Assembly (NCBI GenBank): GCA_963800065.1 | Contig: CAWCZO010000011.1 | Location: forward strand, 682,001 to 746,000 | Direction: 5' to 3' | DNA: 64,000 nt | Source of the DNA: CAWJFJ01 sp963800065 | GTDB lineage: Bacteria; Actinomycetota; Acidimicrobiia; Acidimicrobiales; UBA8190 | In this document: positions 8,390 to 16,987 of the stretch, one piece after another | Layout of the letters: every line of letters starts with the position of its first letter | How positions within the stretch are numbered: position 1 is the first letter of the stretch | The notes under the pieces: generated by a model | The model's database searches: none | Seen by the model: the letters and a program-made list of their open reading frames with translations, nothing else | What the model was told of the DNA's origin: nothing | Translations under genes and position numbers: made by a program

Positions 8390-9091
8390 TCACGACGAAT
8401 CGAAGCGCAGCCGCCGGTCCACGACGGCTTCGGCGACCTCCTCGAGGGGCAGGTCGTGACTGAAGGCGTGGGCTCGCAACCGGACCAGGGCCTCACCCAC
8501 GCTGACGCCCAGCTGAGCCGCCACCATGCCCGACGCCTGGTGCTCGACGAGATGGAAATTGGCCCTCGCCTCCAGCTCCTCGGCCACGGCGTCGAGTGGG
8601 GCGTTGGCCTGCATGGCCAGGACAACCTGGGCGGCCACGTCGGCCATGACCAGGGCATCGGCGTGCTGACCGTCGCCGAGCGGTCCCGGTCGGTCGCGAT
8701 AGAGGTTGAGGGCACCGAGTCGGACCGCCCCCACCTGGAGGGGGAAGCCGAACACGGCCCGGGCGTTGGCTGCCAGAGCCGGGGGCGAGAAGGCCAGCCA
8801 GCGGGGGGTCTCGGGGTCGGCCAGGTCGGGCTCGAGGACGGGCCGCCCCTGTCTGTAGGCGTCGACACAGGGTCCCTCCCCCAACGAGAACTGCAGATCC
8901 TCGATGAGCGCGCTCACCTCGTTGGTGGTGCACACCGAACCGAGCGCCACTTCGTCGGACATGAGCATGATCCCGGCACCGCTCATGGCCGAGACCTCGG
9001 CGCAGACATCGCACAGCCGGGCGCTCCCCGGTTCGCTCCGACCCCCCGCCGACAGCAGTGCCAGGATGCGCTGCAGTCGCTCACCGGCCAC
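8390..9091 (-). CDS. GAF and ANTAR domain protein, second copy
   Basis: The 233-residue protein has the same GAF-ANTAR order as the gene 122 bp downstream. The GAF part contains LGEGPCVDAYRQGRPVLEPDL. The ANTAR part is HLVEHQASGMVAAQLGVSVGEALVRLRAHAFS. The start is a GTG at 9091. The two proteins are paralogues but clearly diverged, so the duplication is old. They probably answer different signals. RNA targets cannot be named from the window. Confidence 0.88.
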   Translation of the reverse strand: MAGERLQRILALLSAGGRSEPGSARLCDVCAEVSAMSGAGIMLMSDEVALGSVCTTNEVSALIEDLQFSLGEGPCVDAYRQGRPVLEPDLADPETPRWLAFSPPALAANARAVFGFPLQVGAVRLGALNLYRDRPGPLGDGQHADALVMADVAAQVVLAMQANAPLDAVAEELEARANFHLVEHQASGMVAAQLGVSVGEALVRLRAHAFSHDLPLEEVAEAVVDRRLRFDSS

Positions 9092-9472
9092 GGCTCAGTT
9101 CCGCTCGCGACCCGCACCGCTCGTCCCGTCCCGCTGGATCGCATGGTGGGCGTGCATCGACTGCCTTCCTTCGAACGGGGGCAGGAGTCAACGGGGACTG
9201 GATTGCACGCACCCCGGGCTCAGGTGGAGGACCGAGCCCTTCACGGTCAACTGTAGACGAGGAACGTGTACCGAGGCGTGCTCCCGGCCACGGCCGCCAC
9301 TGTCTGTGATGTACGCCGCATATCCTTGTTTCGGCCCGTCACCAGCAGGTACCTTGGAAAAAGGTCGTATCTAACCAGTTCGTCCAGACCTCGCGAACGT
9401 TCGTCGGGACCCCGCGAACAACAGAGCTCCCCGAGACGACGGGAGCCTTCGGATCGCACGGGAGATGGCGAA
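9092..9472. other. Intergenic region between GAF-ANTAR and GGDEF-EAL genes
   Basis: No recognisable gene is present. An in-frame upstream extension of the GGDEF-EAL gene could start as early as 9266, but the encoded stretch is low-complexity and Arg/Ser-rich, so it is more likely untranslated. Promoters for both divergent genes should lie here. Confidence 0.4.
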
Positions 9473-11215
9473 TTGGAACGATCACCGGACGTCACCGATC
9501 CGCTGGTGCCGATGCCGAGCGGCATCATCGATTACGAAGCGCTCGTCCTGGCGTCACCGGATGTCCACGTGGTGACCAGCGAGAGCGGGGTCTTCCGCTA
9601 CGTCTCACCCGGTTGCCTGGAGCTCTTCGGCTGGGAGCCCGCCCAACTGGTGGGGCGCAACCAGGACGAATTCTCCCACCCGGACGACGTCTCCTCACTC
9701 CACGAGAGTCGTGTCGTCCTGGCCGGCGGGGCCGAACATGCGGCGGCGACGTTCCGATTCCTCTGTCAGGACGGGTCCTACCGGTGGACCGAGTCGCGGT
9801 CCCGCCTGGTCGAACCGGCCGGTTCGGGGCTGGTGTTGTCGTCACTGCGCGATGTCAGCGAACGCCATCAGCTCACGATGGCCCTGAAGCACGAGGCATC
9901 CACAGACCCCCTGACGGGAGTGGCGAACCGGACAGTCCTCATGGACAGGCTGCGGCAGGGGCTCCGCCGGATGGAGCGCGCCAACGGTGTCCTGGCCGTC
10001 CTGTACGTCGACCTCGACCGCTTCAAAGTGGTGAACGACTCACTCGGGCACCGGGTGGGGGACGCCATCTTGCTGAAGATGGCGGAACGGCTCACCCACC
10101 ACATCCGCCCGGCTGACACCCTGGCCCGCCTGGGAGGCGACGAATTCGTCATCGTGGCCGAGAACATGGTCGACGAGTCGGCTGCCCGGGAGCTGGCCAA
10201 GCGGATCATCGAGGCCGGCCGGGAGCCGTTCCGGGTGGGTATGGAGGAGTTCGTCTGCACCCTGAGCGTGGGTGTGGCGTCCACCGCCGACTCCCAGCGC
10301 GCCGCCGAGGACCTCCTGAGGGAGGCCGATCTGGCCCTCTACCGGGCCAAGGACCGTGGTCGGGACCGGGCCGAGGTCTTCGACGAGGAGCTCCAGACCA
10401 AGGCGGTGGGACGGCTGGTGACCGAGCGGATGCTGCGCCGCGCCCTCGACCAGGGTGGGCTCGTCGTCGAGTACCAACCGATCATCGACCTGTGCACCGG
10501 CGGTGCCGTCGGTTCGGAGGCGCTGGTCCGCATGCGTGACCCCAACACGAACAGGTTGCTCCAGCCCGATGCGTTCCTGGACGTGGCCGAGGAGTCGGGT
10601 CTGCTCATCGCCATGGACGAGCGGGTGCTCGCCGATGCCATCAAACAGGTGAGCGGATGGCGCATCCGCCTGGCCGGCACCCAGTTCGTCGAGGTGGCCA
10701 TCAACGTCACCGCCCGGCACCTGGCCGACGTCGGATTCCAGAGGTCCGTCATCGACCAACTCGCCGCCCACGGGGTGGATCCGGCCAACCTCCAGCTGGA
10801 GGTGACCGAGAGGGTCCTCATGGAGGCGTCCAATTCGGCCATCACCGGCCTGCGGGGACTTCGCGACGTCGGCGTCCAGGTGGGCCTGGACGACTTCGGC
10901 ACCGGGTACTCGTCCCTGGCCTACCTGCGACAATTCCCCCTCGATTTCGTCAAGATCGACAAGTCGTTCATCGACGACCTGGAGCACGTCACCGGGAATC
11001 TGGCCATCGTCGCCGCCATCATCAGCCTGGCCCACACGCTCGAATTGACGGTGGTGGCCGAGGGTGTCGAGACCGAACAGCAGCTCCGGATACTCGAGAA
11101 CCTCCGCTGCGACCGCGCCCAGGGTTTCCTCTTCGCCCGGTCCGTCGAACCGGGCGCCATCGATCAGTTCGTCACGGCCGGACCGAGCCCGGCCTTCGAA
11201 GCCGCCGCCATGTGA
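9473..11215 (+). CDS. PAS-GGDEF-EAL protein (cyclic-di-GMP turnover)
   Basis: The protein has about 580 residues. A PAS sensor (SPDVHVVTSESGVFRYVSPG) covers roughly residues 20-140. A diguanylate cyclase domain follows with an intact GGDEF motif and an RPAD inhibitory site five residues before it. The phosphodiesterase domain has an intact EAL signature (SEALVRMRDP), DDFGTGYSSL and VAEGVETE. Both activities could be present. No membrane segment is seen, so it is probably cytosolic. The TTG at 9473 follows a GGAGATGG ribosome-binding site; ATG 9512 is the main alternative. Confidence 0.92.
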   Translation: MERSPDVTDPLVPMPSGIIDYEALVLASPDVHVVTSESGVFRYVSPGCLELFGWEPAQLVGRNQDEFSHPDDVSSLHESRVVLAGGAEHAAATFRFLCQDGSYRWTESRSRLVEPAGSGLVLSSLRDVSERHQLTMALKHEASTDPLTGVANRTVLMDRLRQGLRRMERANGVLAVLYVDLDRFKVVNDSLGHRVGDAILLKMAERLTHHIRPADTLARLGGDEFVIVAENMVDESAARELAKRIIEAGREPFRVGMEEFVCTLSVGVASTADSQRAAEDLLREADLALYRAKDRGRDRAEVFDEELQTKAVGRLVTERMLRRALDQGGLVVEYQPIIDLCTGGAVGSEALVRMRDPNTNRLLQPDAFLDVAEESGLLIAMDERVLADAIKQVSGWRIRLAGTQFVEVAINVTARHLADVGFQRSVIDQLAAHGVDPANLQLEVTERVLMEASNSAITGLRGLRDVGVQVGLDDFGTGYSSLAYLRQFPLDFVKIDKSFIDDLEHVTGNLAIVAAIISLAHTLELTVVAEGVETEQQLRILENLRCDRAQGFLFARSVEPGAIDQFVTAGPSPAFEAAAM

Positions 11216-12450
11216 TCGGCGGCGGACCGCCGACGACCGATCAGGACCGCGAGGGCGGCGACGGCGGTCCCCATGAGATCGAGGAAATTGGTGGTGTAGA
11301 AACGCTGCTTCGCGTAGTCGTCGGTGCCCACCAGTGACGCTTCGAAACGCTCGATGGGCCGGCGCCCCCCCTCGACGTGGGGATAGTCCGAGGAGAACAT
11401 GCACAATTCGGGACCGCTCTGCTCGATGATCCAGCCCACGTCCTCGGTCGGATAGGGGGTGAAGCGGATCTGCCGGCGGACGTAGTCGGTGGGCCGGAGA
11501 CTGAGGGCCCGGAGCCGATCCTCGTGGCGGGCGAAGGCCTCGAAGGCCGCCTCCATCTGCCGCAGCCACGACGGGACCCAGATCGCTCCCTGTTCGATGA
11601 CCCCCAGACGGAGGTCGGGAAAGCGTTCGAAGACGCCGTCGAAGATCATGGTGGCGAGCGTCTGGGCCGGGGGTCCGGGGATCCCCATGTAGTCGACCGA
11701 CCGGAAGTTCTCCTCGCCGCCGTGGAAGTCGGGTGGGACGGGGAGGCCGTTGCTGAAGTAGTTGGAGTCGATGAGATCGCCGGTGCCACCGACATGGAAG
11801 ACCACGGGAATCCCTGCGTCGCGCGCCCGGGCCCAGACCGGGTCGAGACCGATGTGGCTCGGCGAGTGGGCCAGCGGACAGCCCGACGCCACCAGGAGGG
11901 CGGCCGCTCCCATGGCGATCGCCTCGTCGGTCATGGCGGCGGCGCGCTCGAAGTCCACCAGGGGGACGTAACAGGTGGGGAGCAGACGGCGATCGACGTC
12001 GCAGAACTCGACCATGGCCCGATTGTGGGCACGCGCCGCCCCGTAGGCGAGGTCGAGGTCTCCCGAGTGCTCCCAGTTCCGGAGTCGGCGGTTGTGGAAC
12101 GTGTTGAACACCAGTTGACTCGAGAACCCCAGGAGGTCGAGGGCGCGGGGACGGTCCTCGGCGATGAACGAACCGGTGGCGGCGAAGTTCTTGCGCACCA
12201 TGATCTCGTCGGCCTCGACTCTTCTGTACTCGTCCGACGCGTGCCGGGTGCGGAGCCGGTCGAAGGAGGCGTCCAGGTCGCGACTCTGCTCGTCCGGATC
12301 ACCGGTCTGACGCAGCTCGTTGCCCCCCGGGTACCGCAGGGGCTCGATCCGGTCCCGGACGTCGGGATCGGCGTGATCGCGTAGCCAGCGCGGTGTCTCC
12401 ATGACGTGGGCGTCGGCGTCATGGGCGGTGCGTCCGACGTTGTACGGCAC
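11164..12450 (-). CDS. Amidohydrolase-2 family protein
   Basis: The 428-residue protein has a metal-dependent TIM-barrel hydrolase/decarboxylase fold. An N-terminal DADAHVMETP supplies the first metal-ligand pair. PVVFHVGG and the C-terminal FSSDYPHVEGG (ligand Asp) complete the family pattern. Relatives act on aromatic or lactone intermediates, but the substrate here is unknown. The GTG at 12450 is preferred because GGAGGTGAG precedes it by six bases. Its 3' end overlaps the convergent GGDEF-EAL gene by 52 bp. Confidence 0.85.
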   Translation of the reverse strand: MPYNVGRTAHDADAHVMETPRWLRDHADPDVRDRIEPLRYPGGNELRQTGDPDEQSRDLDASFDRLRTRHASDEYRRVEADEIMVRKNFAATGSFIAEDRPRALDLLGFSSQLVFNTFHNRRLRNWEHSGDLDLAYGAARAHNRAMVEFCDVDRRLLPTCYVPLVDFERAAAMTDEAIAMGAAALLVASGCPLAHSPSHIGLDPVWARARDAGIPVVFHVGGTGDLIDSNYFSNGLPVPPDFHGGEENFRSVDYMGIPGPPAQTLATMIFDGVFERFPDLRLGVIEQGAIWVPSWLRQMEAAFEAFARHEDRLRALSLRPTDYVRRQIRFTPYPTEDVGWIIEQSGPELCMFSSDYPHVEGGRRPIERFEASLVGTDDYAKQRFYTTNFLDLMGTAVAALAVLIGRRRSAADHMAAASKAGLGPAVTN

Positions 12451-12570
12451 GGCTCTCACCTCCGCTGACAAGTCTGACCCAAGGCGCCGACCCCTGCCTG
12501 GTCGGTCCCCGCCTCACCACCGCCCGTCACCGGCGAGGGGGCCGCCCCTCAGGGGTGCGTTAGCGTGGCG

Positions 12571-13326
12571 ATGATGTTGAAGATCCTCGTCGCTGTCGTC
12601 ATCGGTCTGCTCGTCTCCCAGATCGCGCTCTACCTCACCACCATCTACCTGCATCGCGCCCTCTCGCACCGGGCCTTGGTCCTGTCGCCCGTCACCACCG
12701 CCGTGTGCCGGGTCCTCACCTGGATGCTCACCGGTATCCGGCCCCGCCAGTGGGTCGCCGTGCACCGTAAGCACCACGCCCACACCGACAAGGTCGGGGA
12801 TCCCCATTCCCCCGTGCTCCTCGGATACGCCCGGGTCCAGTGGACCAATGTGGCGCTCTACCGGAAGGTGGCGCGCGATCCCCAGGAGGTGTCGCGGTAC
12901 GCCCGTGACCTGCCACCCGACCGTTTCGACCGGGTCCTGTTCGACCACAGCCTCCTCGGCCTCGGCCTCGGGATCGGGCTGCTCGTCGTCGTGGGCGGCT
13001 GGGAGATCGCCCTCATCGCCTCGGTCGTCCACACCGCCTTCTACCTGGTGGGCAACGGCGCCATCAACGCCGTCGGGCACCACTGGGGCCGCCGTCCCTA
13101 CGACAACCTGGCCACCAACAACCAGTGGCTGGCCTGGCTGGTCGCCGGCGAGGGCCTGCACAACAACCACCACGCGGCCACCACGTCGAGCCGGCTGTCG
13201 TTGGCCAAGGGCGAGATCGACCCGGCCTGGTGGGTGGTCCGGCTGATGGTGCGCCTCCGGTGGGCCACCGTCCGGCACGACTCGATCACCCCGAAGACGC
13301 CTCGGCGGCTACCCGTCGGCGTCTGA
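12571..13326 (+). CDS. Fatty acid desaturase (acyl-CoA delta-9 type, membrane di-iron)
   Basis: The protein has about 251 residues. The three histidine boxes of membrane desaturases are visible: HRALSHRAL (near residue 30), HRKHHAH (near 66) and HNNHHA (near 195). Hydrophobic spans surround them. It probably introduces a double bond into membrane fatty acids. A TAGCGT -10-like box sits directly before the ATG codons at 12571 and 12574 with no Shine-Dalgarno, so either may be the leaderless start. The last codons and stop lie in the first unit of a 15-bp tandem repeat. Confidence 0.9.
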   Translation: MMLKILVAVVIGLLVSQIALYLTTIYLHRALSHRALVLSPVTTAVCRVLTWMLTGIRPRQWVAVHRKHHAHTDKVGDPHSPVLLGYARVQWTNVALYRKVARDPQEVSRYARDLPPDRFDRVLFDHSLLGLGLGIGLLVVVGGWEIALIASVVHTAFYLVGNGAINAVGHHWGRRPYDNLATNNQWLAWLVAGEGLHNNHHAATTSSRLSLAKGEIDPAWWVVRLMVRLRWATVRHDSITPKTPRRLPVGV

Positions 13327-13490
13327 CCCGTCGGCGTGTGACCCGTCGGCGTCTGACCCGTCGGCGTGTGACCCGTCGGCGTCTGACCCGTCGGCGTCTG
13401 ACCCGTCGGCGTCTGACCCGTCGGCGTCTGACCCGTCGGCGTCTGACCCGTCGGCGTCTGACCCGCCGGCGTCTGACCCGCCGGCGTCAG
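13311..13490. repeat. Twelve-copy 15-bp tandem repeat between convergent genes
   Basis: The unit is ACCCGTCGGCGTCTG, repeated exactly twelve times. Copies 2 and 4 carry GTGTG, copies 11 and 12 have ACCCGCCGG, and the last ends in CAG. The desaturase stop codon lies in unit 1 and the GNAT stop in unit 12. The TGA of the desaturase frame recurs in phase through the array. The length is a multiple of three, so copy-number change would not shift either reading frame. Confidence 0.97.
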
Positions 13491-14008
13491 CCGACCCGTC
13501 GCCAGTAGATGAGGGCGTCCTCACCGTCGACGGCGTCGGGGAGGAGCCCGATCTGGCGCCAGCCCAGTTCCTCGTAGAGGGCCCGGGCCGGGTTGCCGGC
13601 AAAGACCAGGTTGAACTGGATGGCGTCGAATCCGAGAAGGGGGGCCCGCCGGATGGAGTCCTCCACGAGGAGCCGACCGATACCGCTGCGGCGACGGGGA
13701 CCGGCCACGGCGTAGCCGGCGTTGGCGATGTGCGCGGCGCGCCCGGGGAAATTGGGCTTCAGGTAGTACGCCCCGACGGCCACACCGTCGAGCCGTGCCA
13801 CCACCGTCAGGGTCACGGTGGTCACCCATGTGGCGTCGAAGGACGCCTCGGTCAGGGGTGGAGCGTGGGGATAGCCCTCACCGCCCTCCACGATGGCGGT
13901 GAACAAGGAGAACAGGGCGTGGCGATCGAGGTCGGCCATGGGGCCGATGACGACGGCCTCGCCCTCTCGGGTCCGCAGGGCACGTTCCTCGAACGGTGAC
14001 GGGTCCAC
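13487..14008 (-). CDS. GNAT family N-acetyltransferase
   Basis: The 173-residue protein has the GNAT acetyl-CoA fold. The acetyl-CoA-binding segment VAGPRRRSGIGRLLVEDSI matches the family R/Q-x-x-G-x-G/A pattern, and NPARALYEELGWRQIG is the usual C-terminal strand-helix. The acceptor is unknown. The GTG at 14008 leaves 19 bp to the divergent FAD gene. An ATG at 14029 is possible but would overlap that gene's start within CCATGG. Its stop lies inside the last unit of the 15-bp repeat. Confidence 0.85.
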   Translation of the reverse strand: MDPSPFEERALRTREGEAVVIGPMADLDRHALFSLFTAIVEGGEGYPHAPPLTEASFDATWVTTVTLTVVARLDGVAVGAYYLKPNFPGRAAHIANAGYAVAGPRRRSGIGRLLVEDSIRRAPLLGFDAIQFNLVFAGNPARALYEELGWRQIGLLPDAVDGEDALIYWRRVG

Positions 14009-14027
14009 GGTGGAATCATCGTCCCCC

Positions 14028-15152
14028 ATGGACCGGGAACGGGTGGTCATCGTGGGCGGCGGGGTGATCGGGACGATGCACGCCCTCGAAGCCGTCCGGC
14101 GGGACTGGGAGGTGGTGCAGCTCGAGGCCGACGCCGGCCCCCGGCGGGCGTCGGTCCGGAACTTCGGGCTGGTCTGGGTGAGCGGGCGGGCCGCCGGCCC
14201 CGAGCTGGAGCTGGGGCTGCGAGCCCGGGAGCTGTGGCAGAGCACGGCGGCGGCGGCGCCGGGCGTGGGCCTGCGGCCCAACGGCTCGCTCACGGTGGCC
14301 ACCGACCCGGCCGAGCTGGCCTTGATGGAGGAGGTGGCCGCCGGACCGGACGCCGCCGCCCGCCAGCTGGCCGTTCTCGACGGCGACGGGGTCAGGGCCG
14401 CCAATCCGGCCGTGCGCGGCAAGGTGCTCGGCGGCCTGCTGTGCCGGCGCGACGCCGTGGTGGAACCCGGTACCGTCCTCGGCGCGCTCCGGGCCCTGCT
14501 TCTGGAGGGCGGCCGCTACCGGTGGCTCCCGGGGCGGCGGGCCGTCGAGGTCGGCACGGGAATCGTTGTCGATCACCTGGGCGTCGACCATCGTGGTTCT
14601 CTGGTCCTCGTCTGCCCCGGCGACGCCCACAGCGGCCTGGGGGGCAGGGTGGGCGCCGTCCTGGCCCAGGCCCCGGTGCGGCGCTGCCGGCTGCAGATGA
14701 TGCAGACCGGCCCGGCGGAGCCCACCCTGACGACGTCGATCGCCGATGGCGACTCGATGCGCTACTACCCGGCCTTCGACCGGCCCGGTCGGGCGCAGCT
14801 ACCACCGCCGGCGCCGGAGACCACCGCCGTCGGGATGCAGCTCCTGCTCGTCCAGCGCGCCGCCGGAGGCCTCACCATCGGTGACACCCACGTCTACGAG
14901 GAGCCCTTCGACTTCGCCGTCGAGGAGCGCCTCTACGACCGGCTCCGTGAGCGGGCCGAGGAGATCCTCGGGTGGAGCCTTCCCCCGGTGGTGCGCCGGT
15001 GGGCCGGCGTCTACTCGACGGCCACGGACGACCGGATCTGCGTCCGGGAGGAGGCCGCGCCCGGGGTGGTGGTGGTCACCGGTCTGGCCGGGCGCGGGAT
15101 GACGCTCTCGCCCGCCATCGCCGAGGAGACGTGGAAGGGGCTCTGCCGGTGA
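14028..15152 (+). CDS. FAD-dependent oxidoreductase, TIGR03364 (HpnW-like) aminophosphonate oxidase
   Basis: The 374-residue protein is of the DAO/glycine-oxidase fold. The N-terminal dinucleotide motif is VVIVGGGVIGTMHALEAVRR, followed by ASVRNFGLVWVSGR, typical of TIGR03364. The C-terminal FAD segment ends VVVVTGLAGRGMTLSPAIAE. TIGR03364 enzymes are known for synteny with phosphonatase-like HADs, and oxidation of aminoethylphosphonate-type amines is proposed for them. That synteny holds here, because the next gene overlaps by 4 bp (GTGA) and is such a HAD. Confidence 0.85.
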   Translation: MDRERVVIVGGGVIGTMHALEAVRRDWEVVQLEADAGPRRASVRNFGLVWVSGRAAGPELELGLRARELWQSTAAAAPGVGLRPNGSLTVATDPAELALMEEVAAGPDAAARQLAVLDGDGVRAANPAVRGKVLGGLLCRRDAVVEPGTVLGALRALLLEGGRYRWLPGRRAVEVGTGIVVDHLGVDHRGSLVLVCPGDAHSGLGGRVGAVLAQAPVRRCRLQMMQTGPAEPTLTTSIADGDSMRYYPAFDRPGRAQLPPPAPETTAVGMQLLLVQRAAGGLTIGDTHVYEEPFDFAVEERLYDRLRERAEEILGWSLPPVVRRWAGVYSTATDDRICVREEAAPGVVVVTGLAGRGMTLSPAIAEETWKGLCR

Positions 15153-15830
15153 CGCCCACGATCCGTCTGGCGGCCCTGGACATGGCCGGGACGACGGTGT
15201 CGGACGACGGCGTGGTCGAGCGCGCCTTTCGCCGGGCCCTGGCCGCCGTGGGCGGCGCCGGGGCGGCCGGCGCCGTGGGCGACCCCGAAGAATTCGTGAG
15301 GCGGACGATGGGCCAGTCCAAGATCAGTGTCTTCACCGAGCTCTTCTCCGGCGACACCGCCACCGCCGGGCGGGCCAACGCCGTTTTCGAGTCGGCCTAC
15401 GACGACGCCGTGGATGGGGGCGAGGTCGTCGCCCTCCCCGGGGCGGCCCAGACCATGGCCGACCTGCGGGCCGCCGGCGTCCGGGTGTGTCTCACCACCG
15501 GCTTCGCCCCCGCCACGCCGCGACCGGATCCTGGACGCTCTGGGATGGACCGGCTCCGTCGACCTCGCCCTCTCCCCGGCCGATGCCGGTCGCGGACGCC
15601 CGTGGCCCGACATGATCCTCACCGCCGTCATCCGGCTGGAGATCGGGGACGTCCGCCAGGTGGCCGTGGTCGGCGACACCGCCAGCGACCTGCTGGCCGG
15701 TTGGCGGGCCGGCGCCGGGATCGTGGCCGGCGTCCTCACCGGCGCCCACGGTCGGACCGATTTCGAGGCCGTTCCCCACACGCATATCCTGGAGAGCGTG
15801 ACCGACCTCTCCGGGTTGGTCCTCTCCTGA
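15149..15830 (+). pseudogene. Phosphonatase-like HAD hydrolase (TIGR03351 type), split by a single-base frameshift
   Basis: The gene starts with a GTG overlapping the previous stop. The first part shows the nucleophile motif ALDMAGTT and TMGQSKISVF, then breaks frame after TGFAPAT. The rest continues in the +1 frame: RDRILDALGWTGSVDLALS, then the metal motif VAVVGDTASDLLAGWRAG. Removing one C at 15518-15519 restores a single protein of about 226 residues. The family cleaves the C-P bond of phosphonate aldehydes or relatives. Whether the break is real or a sequencing error is open; the intact motifs on both sides favour a recent event or error. Confidence 0.8.
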
Positions 15831-15853
15831 CCCGACCCGGAGGTCCCCCCGGC

Positions 15854-16969
15854 GTGAACGTCCTGCTCCTCATCCTCGACGGCCTGTCGCCCCGACACGT
15901 CCGGGCCGACGTCATGCCCACCCTCTCGGCCATGGCCCGGGACGGGGGCTGGAACCGCGGCGGCGGGGTGGCCGTCATGCCGGCGTCGACCTACCCCAAT
16001 CACGCCACCTTCGTGACCGGGGTCCCCCCGGCCGTCCACGGGCTGTGGTCGAGCCTGGTCCCCGGTCGGCTTCCCGCCGGCGCCGCCGGGGGCGGCCCCT
16101 CGCCCGTCCCGCTGGTCGACGCCTGGGACGTCGGGCCCGCGGCACCCACCGTTTTCGACGTCTGCACCAGGGCCGGGAGGTCGGTGGCGGCCGTTCTGGG
16201 GGACCACCATCTGGTCGGTGCCATGGGTGCCGGCGTGGCCCAGACGACCTGGCCCCCCGGGGGCCGGTTCGCCGCCGATGTCGCCCGCGACGCTCTCGAC
16301 TACGCCGACGACGCCGCTACCGCCGGGCAGATCGCCGGTGCCGTCGAGAACGGTCCCGAGCTGGTGGTGGCCCAGCTGAACGGACCCGACACGGCCGCCC
16401 ATCTCTACGGACCCGACAGTGACGAGGCCTTGGAGGCCTACCGGTACAACGACGCCGCCATCGCCACCGTGCGCCAGGCGTTGGCCCCGCGATGGGAGGA
16501 CTGGGTCGTGATGGTGGTCAGCGACCACAGCCAGGAGGCGGCCGGGGACGAGGCCATCGACCTCGACGAGGTGATGAGGACGAAAGGGATCGAGGCGCGG
16601 GTGATCCGCGACGGGTCGGCCGCCGTCGTCACGGGCCGGGGTGGTGGCGATCCACGTTGGCTCGACGACGTCGACGCCGTGGTCGGCGTCGAGCCCCTGG
16701 CCGACGACACCGTCGTCGTCTGGGGACGCCCCGGGAGCTCGTTCGGGAAGCACCCCTGGGGCGTCCCCGGTATCCACGGCAGCCCGCGGACCACCCCCCA
16801 GGTGGCGGTGGTCTCCGGCGGCCACCCCGCCGTCGGGCCCGTGACCGAGTGGGTCGAGGCGGCCCCGCCCCCGGCCACGGCCTGGGCCCGGGTGATCTCC
16901 CGGCTCCTCGGTCTGCCGTCCGTCGGGGGCATCCCCCGGATGGCCACCCCCGGGGCCATCCCTGGGTAG
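15854..16969 (+). CDS. Alkaline phosphatase superfamily hydrolase (NPP/phosphonoacetate hydrolase-like)
   Basis: The 371-residue protein has metal Asp in LLLILDGLS and the nucleophile Thr in PASTYPNHAT. The pair DTAAHLYGPD, then SDHSQ and the final His in PGIHGSP, complete the two-metal site of nucleotide pyrophosphatases and phosphonoacetate hydrolase (PhnA). No signal peptide is seen. Its position as third gene after the phosphonate oxidase and HAD suggests a role in phosphonate breakdown or use of the released product. GTG start at 15854, 23 bp after the HAD. Confidence 0.82.
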   Translation: MNVLLLILDGLSPRHVRADVMPTLSAMARDGGWNRGGGVAVMPASTYPNHATFVTGVPPAVHGLWSSLVPGRLPAGAAGGGPSPVPLVDAWDVGPAAPTVFDVCTRAGRSVAAVLGDHHLVGAMGAGVAQTTWPPGGRFAADVARDALDYADDAATAGQIAGAVENGPELVVAQLNGPDTAAHLYGPDSDEALEAYRYNDAAIATVRQALAPRWEDWVVMVVSDHSQEAAGDEAIDLDEVMRTKGIEARVIRDGSAAVVTGRGGGDPRWLDDVDAVVGVEPLADDTVVVWGRPGSSFGKHPWGVPGIHGSPRTTPQVAVVSGGHPAVGPVTEWVEAAPPPATAWARVISRLLGLPSVGGIPRMATPGAIPG

Positions 16970-16987
16970 CGGCCCGTCGGCCCGGCT

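Noticed and set aside
10040..11569. A 509-codon minus-strand frame over the EAL domain
   Set aside because: It is antisense to well-formed GGDEF-EAL motifs and has no recognisable domain.
13311..13490. CRISPR or integron repeat
   Set aside because: The 15-bp units are directly adjacent with no spacers.
13309..13602. Minus-strand frame encoding a repeated Ser-Asp-Ala-Asp-Gly chain
   Set aside because: It is a passive reading of the 15-bp repeat that begins inside the GNAT gene in another frame.
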